A stretch of DNA of 64,000 bases, taken from the NCBI RefSeq assembly GCF_002934445.1, contig NZ_PTJE01000008.1, positions 1-64,000 of the forward strand. The letters run 5' to 3'. This document shows, one piece after another, positions 60,135 through 64,000 of this stretch; position 1 is the stretch's first letter, and the number at the start of each line of letters is the position of its first letter. This DNA is from Nonlabens xylanidelens. GTDB lineage: Bacteria > Bacteroidota > Bacteroidia > Flavobacteriales > Flavobacteriaceae. The translations under genes were made by a program, and so were the position numbers. The notes below the pieces were generated by a model. It had not been told where the DNA came from. It did not search any database and saw only the letters and a list, made by a program, of their open reading frames with translations.

Positions 60135-62852
60135 TTATTTAAATGATTTTTTATAAAGCCACAAGGAAATGATTCCTAAAACAAGAACTAGAATCCCTGA
60201 AATTATCCAGATATAAAGATGATTATCCTCTAGAGTAATTAAATGGTCATCTCCCATAACAATTAATGAAGACCAGTAATAAGGTGACGCATCAGACAGG
60301 CGATGTTCCTTAATGTATTTAAGTTTTGAGAGGTGTAAGGCGGTAGAGATACCTTTGCCTTCATTGATGTTTTTATAAAAATCCTCTACTATAATAGAGG
60401 TAGATTTATCGCTGGCTTTCCAAAGTGAGGCCACTACAGATTGCGATCCAGCATGAAAAAAGCCTCTGGCAAGTGTTAAAGTCCCTTCTCCCTGAATCAG
60501 TTCTCCAACTGAGGTATCACAAGCACTTAAAAATACAAGTTGTGCATTGTTCTCCAATGCATACAACTCTTTAATCTCTAATCTTTGATCATGGAATGCA
60601 ATAAAAGGATCCTCTCCAGAACTAGCATGAGTAGCTAAGTGTATGACTTTATAATTATTTATTTCTTCAAGAAAAGTTTCTTTTGTGGCTAGACTATCTA
60701 TATAATTATCTCCTTCAATATACTTGTTTATAGAAGTTACCTCTTCATTAGTATTATAAAGATTAGGAAGTCCAACTTGTTCAAAATTTGTAGGGGAGAA
60801 GGTTATAAGATTTTTAGAATGGACTCTTTTTAACGCGTTGTTATTTTTTGAGAAGGAATTGGAATATGCATAATTGATTTGACTTTGTTCTATCAAGTAG
60901 GTGCCTTTTTCAATATCGGTTACGAGTGATTCAAAAGGAATATTCTGTAATTGACTGTCAGTAATAAGAGTTACTTTTTTTCCTTTTAATTGACTCTGTA
61001 GCTGTTTGCTGGGAAATAGTTTGTTGTATAAATTATGTGCGGTTTTTTCAAATTTTCTTCTCTGTTCTTTAGTTTTAAATGAGGTTAATAAAGATTGAAG
61101 ATATAGAGTGATATTGTCTTTTAAGGAACTCGCATTCTTGATTTCAAGGACTTGAGTGTTTTTAGGTGTAATAATTAAGCACATAAGATGATCTTTAAAT
61201 ACCACTTCTTGATTCCACACATAGGAAATAATTATTTCATCATCTTGAAGGTTTTGTTGCACTTCTTTTAAACTAGTTAATTGATTATCAAAGTTGTTTG
61301 CAAAGATGGATGGGTAAACCTTAATGATAGAATCATTATATCTTTTTAATTCAAGTTTCTGATTAAGAATAGAGTTGGAATAGAATTTTAAGGAAATGGA
61401 ATCTAACGATTCGTCTAATTTTTGTTCATCTTGAAGAAGTTTTCTTTTCAAGAAATTTTTCTTGTTTTTAATGGAGATAGGTAAACCTGCGGAGTTTTCT
61501 ATAATGTTTTCTGTTAAGAGAAGGGCTTTGTTCTTTTCACTATACAAGAAAGCTAGTTCTGGAATGTCGAGTAAATAGGAACAATAGACTACATTGTGAT
61601 ACACTTTTGATGCTTCTTTACGCCAGTATAATCTGGAGTTTTCTTCTCTATTAGAGGATTGTATATAATCAATTAAAGAATCAGCCGTTTGTAGATTTTT
61701 AAATGCACTTATTGCTAGATCACTATTTTTTGAAACCTCATGTTTTTGAAGCAATATTTCACCTTTTTTGGAAAGAGATGAAATAACTTCTATAAGATCA
61801 CCAGCTTCTTTAAGATCGACAAGTGTGGGATGATTCAAGTCTATGTCTTTATTAGAAAAATGTATACGTATAGCACTATTTAAATATTCTATAGCTTTAT
61901 CTTTTTGACCTTTTTGAAGTTCAAAATCGGTAAGGTTTCTAAAGATTCTAGACTGTGTTTCAACAGGAAGTGGATAGTTAAAACTTTTTTTCAGATAGTA
62001 ATGTGCACTATCTTCTTTTTGTTTTACATACAAATTTCCTAAATTTCCATAAGCTATTCCTATTGCAATGGAGTCATTGTTTTTAATAGAATTATTAAGT
62101 AGTTCTTTGTAATAATACTGTGCATTATCAAAATCGTAAGTTTTAGAATTGTTATAGTAGTTAGCTAAGTTGTTATATAAAATAGAAAGTCTACGCTCGT
62201 TAAGGCCGCTTTTTTCTTTTATTTCTAGAACATTACTTAATGATTCTAATTCCTTTTTACGAGATCTATCAGTGTTTAAAGTGTGGTATACCTTTGATAA
62301 ACTTAGATGTAACCTAGCTAGAATACCAGGTTTATTGTGATTTTCTAATAGAGAGATGGATTTAAGGTAATAGGTTTCTGCTTGATAATAACTCCCCAAT
62401 TTAAAATAACAATCCCCAGATTTTTCATAAGATTGAATTGTATCGATTGAATAGATCTCACTACTAATTACTTTATGATAGTAATTAATAGCCACTTCTA
62501 ATTCTGAAGTCTGCTCGTAAAAATAACCTAACTGGTATAATGCTTTATTATAACTAATGTTTTTTAGCTGCTGGTCTTCGTAGGATTTTATCTCCTTTAA
62601 AGCATATTCTATAGCAGCTTTATAATTTTTTAATCTATAGAGTTTAACAGAGAAATCATGAGCCATTTTAGCATATGTTTCTTGACTATCAGCTGTTAAT
62701 AGTAATTTATCTAATTCTGGTTGAAGAAATGCGATGCCTTTATTTTCTTTAATCTCATCAAATGTGTCATGAAAATACTGACTACTTGCAAACTTAGAGA
62801 AGCCTATTGCAAGTAGCCAGAAAAGTAAATGGTGTATTTTGAATCTCAACAT
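60135..62852 (-). CDS. Exported TPR-CHAT protein, membrane-anchored
   Basis: 905 residues. Signal peptide (FKIHHLLFWLLAIGFSKFASSQ), about ten TPR-like repeats (about 40-370), a helical linker, then a CHAT peptidase domain (about 590-860). The catalytic His is in VIHLATHAS (about residue 739) and the Cys in FLSACDT (about 777), both intact. A C-terminal membrane helix (about 880-898) and basic tail KKSFK leave the CHAT domain on the outer face of the inner membrane. CHAT proteins are caspase-like Cys proteases (clan CD). It starts 36 bases after the lipoprotein gene, in the same transcript. Confidence 0.9.
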   Translation of the reverse strand: MLRFKIHHLLFWLLAIGFSKFASSQYFHDTFDEIKENKGIAFLQPELDKLLLTADSQETYAKMAHDFSVKLYRLKNYKAAIEYALKEIKSYEDQQLKNISYNKALYQLGYFYEQTSELEVAINYYHKVISSEIYSIDTIQSYEKSGDCYFKLGSYYQAETYYLKSISLLENHNKPGILARLHLSLSKVYHTLNTDRSRKKELESLSNVLEIKEKSGLNERRLSILYNNLANYYNNSKTYDFDNAQYYYKELLNNSIKNNDSIAIGIAYGNLGNLYVKQKEDSAHYYLKKSFNYPLPVETQSRIFRNLTDFELQKGQKDKAIEYLNSAIRIHFSNKDIDLNHPTLVDLKEAGDLIEVISSLSKKGEILLQKHEVSKNSDLAISAFKNLQTADSLIDYIQSSNREENSRLYWRKEASKVYHNVVYCSYLLDIPELAFLYSEKNKALLLTENIIENSAGLPISIKNKKNFLKRKLLQDEQKLDESLDSISLKFYSNSILNQKLELKRYNDSIIKVYPSIFANNFDNQLTSLKEVQQNLQDDEIIISYVWNQEVVFKDHLMCLIITPKNTQVLEIKNASSLKDNITLYLQSLLTSFKTKEQRRKFEKTAHNLYNKLFPSKQLQSQLKGKKVTLITDSQLQNIPFESLVTDIEKGTYLIEQSQINYAYSNSFSKNNNALKRVHSKNLITFSPTNFEQVGLPNLYNTNEEVTSINKYIEGDNYIDSLATKETFLEEINNYKVIHLATHASSGEDPFIAFHDQRLEIKELYALENNAQLVFLSACDTSVGELIQGEGTLTLARGFFHAGSQSVVASLWKASDKSTSIIVEDFYKNINEGKGISTALHLSKLKYIKEHRLSDASPYYWSSLIVMGDDHLITLEDNHLYIWIISGILVLVLGIISLWLYKKSFK

Positions 62853-62887
62853 GTAACTTTAGTTCTCTAAAGTTACATATAATTATA

Positions 62888-63274
62888 TTAAAGAGGATTA
62901 GTACTTGCAACATCAATTACCGTTTCATCTTCTAACCATAAAATTGGGTCTGTAGAACGACATCCTAAACATGGAAAAGTTACTTCCCATTTTTCATGAT
63001 TACGTAGTGAAGTATCTATAGAAAAAGAATGCAATTGTATATGCATAGTTGATCGTATTAGTTGTTCTCTCAGTTGATTTTTTTCTCTTTCAGTCACATC
63101 TCGTTCCCATTTTATATATAATGTAGTTGTTGGAGCTCTTAAAACAGGGCTAGATATGACACTGGATTTTTCATTAATGGTAACACTATCTTCTTCTAAT
63201 GAATCAACACTACAAGAAAAAGTAGTCAGAGAAATAAAAACAAGTAACAATGAGATTAATAAGGAATTTTTCAT
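62888..63274 (-). CDS. Small lipoprotein in CHAT operon
   Basis: 128 residues with lipobox TFSCS (Cys about 21). The mature part has a beta-strand TTLYIKWERDVTEREKNQLREQLIR and a Cys pair in FPCLGCRS. No family recognised. Small proteins of this type between an ECF sigma gene and CHAT may be the CHAT substrate or regulator; this is a guess. Confidence 0.65.
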   Translation of the reverse strand: MKNSLLISLLLVFISLTTFSCSVDSLEEDSVTINEKSSVISSPVLRAPTTTLYIKWERDVTEREKNQLREQLIRSTMHIQLHSFSIDTSLRNHEKWEVTFPCLGCRSTDPILWLEDETVIDVASTNPL

Positions 63275-63310
63275 AAAATTGGGTTTTAAAATAATAGGTT
63301 CTTGAATTAC

Positions 63311-63338
63311 TGTTCAAAGCATGTTACATTTGTTACCC
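63311..63338 (-). promoter_or_regulatory. Shared two-block motif, putative ECF promoter B
   Basis: On minus GGGTAACAAAT-G-TA-N9-GAACA, 37 bases before the lipoprotein ATG. It occurs at the same block spacing as 59987-60014. The plus strand of the same bases contains TACATTTG (63325-63332), a -7 box for the sigma gene, so the two divergent promoters overlap. Confidence 0.6.
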
Positions 63339-63379
63339 ATGAATTTAAAGTATTTTTTGATTCATCTATGTTTTTATAA

Positions 63380-63943
63380 ATGACAGATAATTTAAAGTAT
63401 TTAGAAGCCCTCATAAACAGTGACTCAAAAGTTATTTCTGAACTTTATTTAGAATCCTTGCCTAAGATTAAAAAATTTGTTCTCCAAAACAAAGGTGCTC
63501 CTCAAGATGCTGAAGATGTGTTTCAAAAAGCGTTGATACAAATTGCTGTACGGTACAAGAAGAATCCTTTCTCTGTAACATCGAGTTTTCATGCTTTTTT
63601 ATTCACAGCTTGTAAAAATTTATGGAGACGCGAGTTAAATAAATCATCTCGATGGGTAACAAAAGATATACTAGAGGAACAACTCTATGAAAAAAATGAA
63701 GATGCACTCGCTTTACTAGAACAGGAACGATGGGAATTATTTCAAGCAGCTCTGGATTTAAGTTCGGATAGCTGTAAGTCGATTCTTAAGCTATTTTTTA
63801 AAAAAATATCTTATTCTCAAATGGTTGTAGATCTAGGGTATAGTTCAGAAACAGTAGCAAGGCAGCGTGTCTTTAAATGCAAAAAAAAATTAATTGAGCT
63901 GGTTAAAAATAGTTCCAGTTTTAATGCTTTGAAAGAGTTATGA
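63380..63943 (+). CDS. ECF-type sigma-70 family factor
   Basis: 187 residues. Region 2 (EDVFQKALIQIAVRYKKNPFSVTSSFHAFLFTACKNLWRRELNKSSR) and region 4 (LDLSSDSCKSILKLFFKKISYSQMVVDLGYSSETVARQRVFKCKKKLIELV) are present and region 3 is short, so it is an ECF sigma. Its TGA shares bases with the ATG at 63940 (ATGA) of the next gene. It is divergent from the lipoprotein-CHAT operon and likely controls that operon and the 1008-aa T9SS gene. Confidence 0.92.
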   Translation: MTDNLKYLEALINSDSKVISELYLESLPKIKKFVLQNKGAPQDAEDVFQKALIQIAVRYKKNPFSVTSSFHAFLFTACKNLWRRELNKSSRWVTKDILEEQLYEKNEDALALLEQERWELFQAALDLSSDSCKSILKLFFKKISYSQMVVDLGYSSETVARQRVFKCKKKLIELVKNSSSFNALKEL

Positions 63944-64000
63944 GTACGCAAGATGATTTATTAATAGAAAAGTATTTTAGAGAATCTTTAAATGAGCAAG
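63940..64000 (+). CDS. Start of a second gene in the sigma operon (3' partial)
   Basis: ATG 63940 overlaps the sigma stop; the visible 20 residues (MSTQDDLLIEKYFRESLNEQ) resemble the start of anti-sigma-like proteins with an acidic helix before the membrane or zinc part, but too little is visible to name it. Confidence 0.55.
   Translation, partial: MSTQDDLLIEKYFRESLNEQ

Overview
The window looks like a chromosomal segment of a marine member of the Flavobacteriaceae (Bacteroidota). Reasons: AT-rich sequence, type IX secretion (T9SS) cargo proteins with type A or type B (CHU_C) C-terminal domains, repeated TAnnTTTG -7 promoter boxes typical of the Bacteroidota primary sigma factor, a tmRNA tag reading GENNYALAA, and a PNGase F lipoprotein. 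A perfect palindrome, CCGCTTTCGCGAAAGCGG or a shorter form, occurs about fifteen times between and inside genes. I associate this with Nonlabens/Dokdonia-like genomes, but the genus is not established here.

Layout. 1-4.1 kb: 3' part of a giant HYR-repeat T9SS adhesin and an outer-membrane barrel gene. 4.2-8 kb: a small conserved protein, a translationally coupled TPR-membrane/TPR-AAA pair, and rlmF. 8.1-16.9 kb: DEAD-box helicase, CHU_C adhesin, OmpH/Skp chaperone, a bicarbonate module (SulP transporter plus beta-carbonic anhydrase), patatin. 17-20.7 kb: HemJ-like protein, amine oxidase, MscS channel and a GbsR/MarR-type regulator.

20.9-28.2 kb is a decayed accessory/defence island ending at the 3' end of tmRNA. 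It holds an MFS exporter with internal deletions, a lipoprotein, a possible Fic fragment, an HsdR-HsdS deletion fusion, a tripartite toxin-antitoxin-SecB-like chaperone locus, a GIY-YIG remnant, a PLD protein whose C-terminal tail lies in the -1 frame behind an in-phase A AAA AAG, and hipBA with two operators flanking its promoter.

28.3-35.5 kb: tmRNA, a cupredoxin-like protein, a saccharopine-dehydrogenase-like enzyme and a compact seven-gene operon (YHS lipoprotein, LysE exporter, DinB-like, NRDE/TANGO2, ATP-grasp ligase, beta-barrel, HELGH protein) without an assigned function. 35.7-40.9 kb: membrane-protein cluster with a Coq4-like protein and a winged-helix regulator, with two copies of a shared inverted repeat. 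41-48.5 kb: GH25 lysozyme, a persulfide/sulfur-handling operon (CstB-type MBL-rhodanese plus two rhodaneses) leading into kdsA, and thiol-redox genes. 48.7-56.7 kb: folD, ffh, PNGase F lipoprotein, SlyD-like isomerase, typA. 56.9-64 kb: a T9SS protein, a periplasmic TPR-CHAT protease-like protein, a lipoprotein, and a divergent ECF sigma factor followed by the start of a second gene. A two-block motif shared by two promoters here suggests an ECF regulon.
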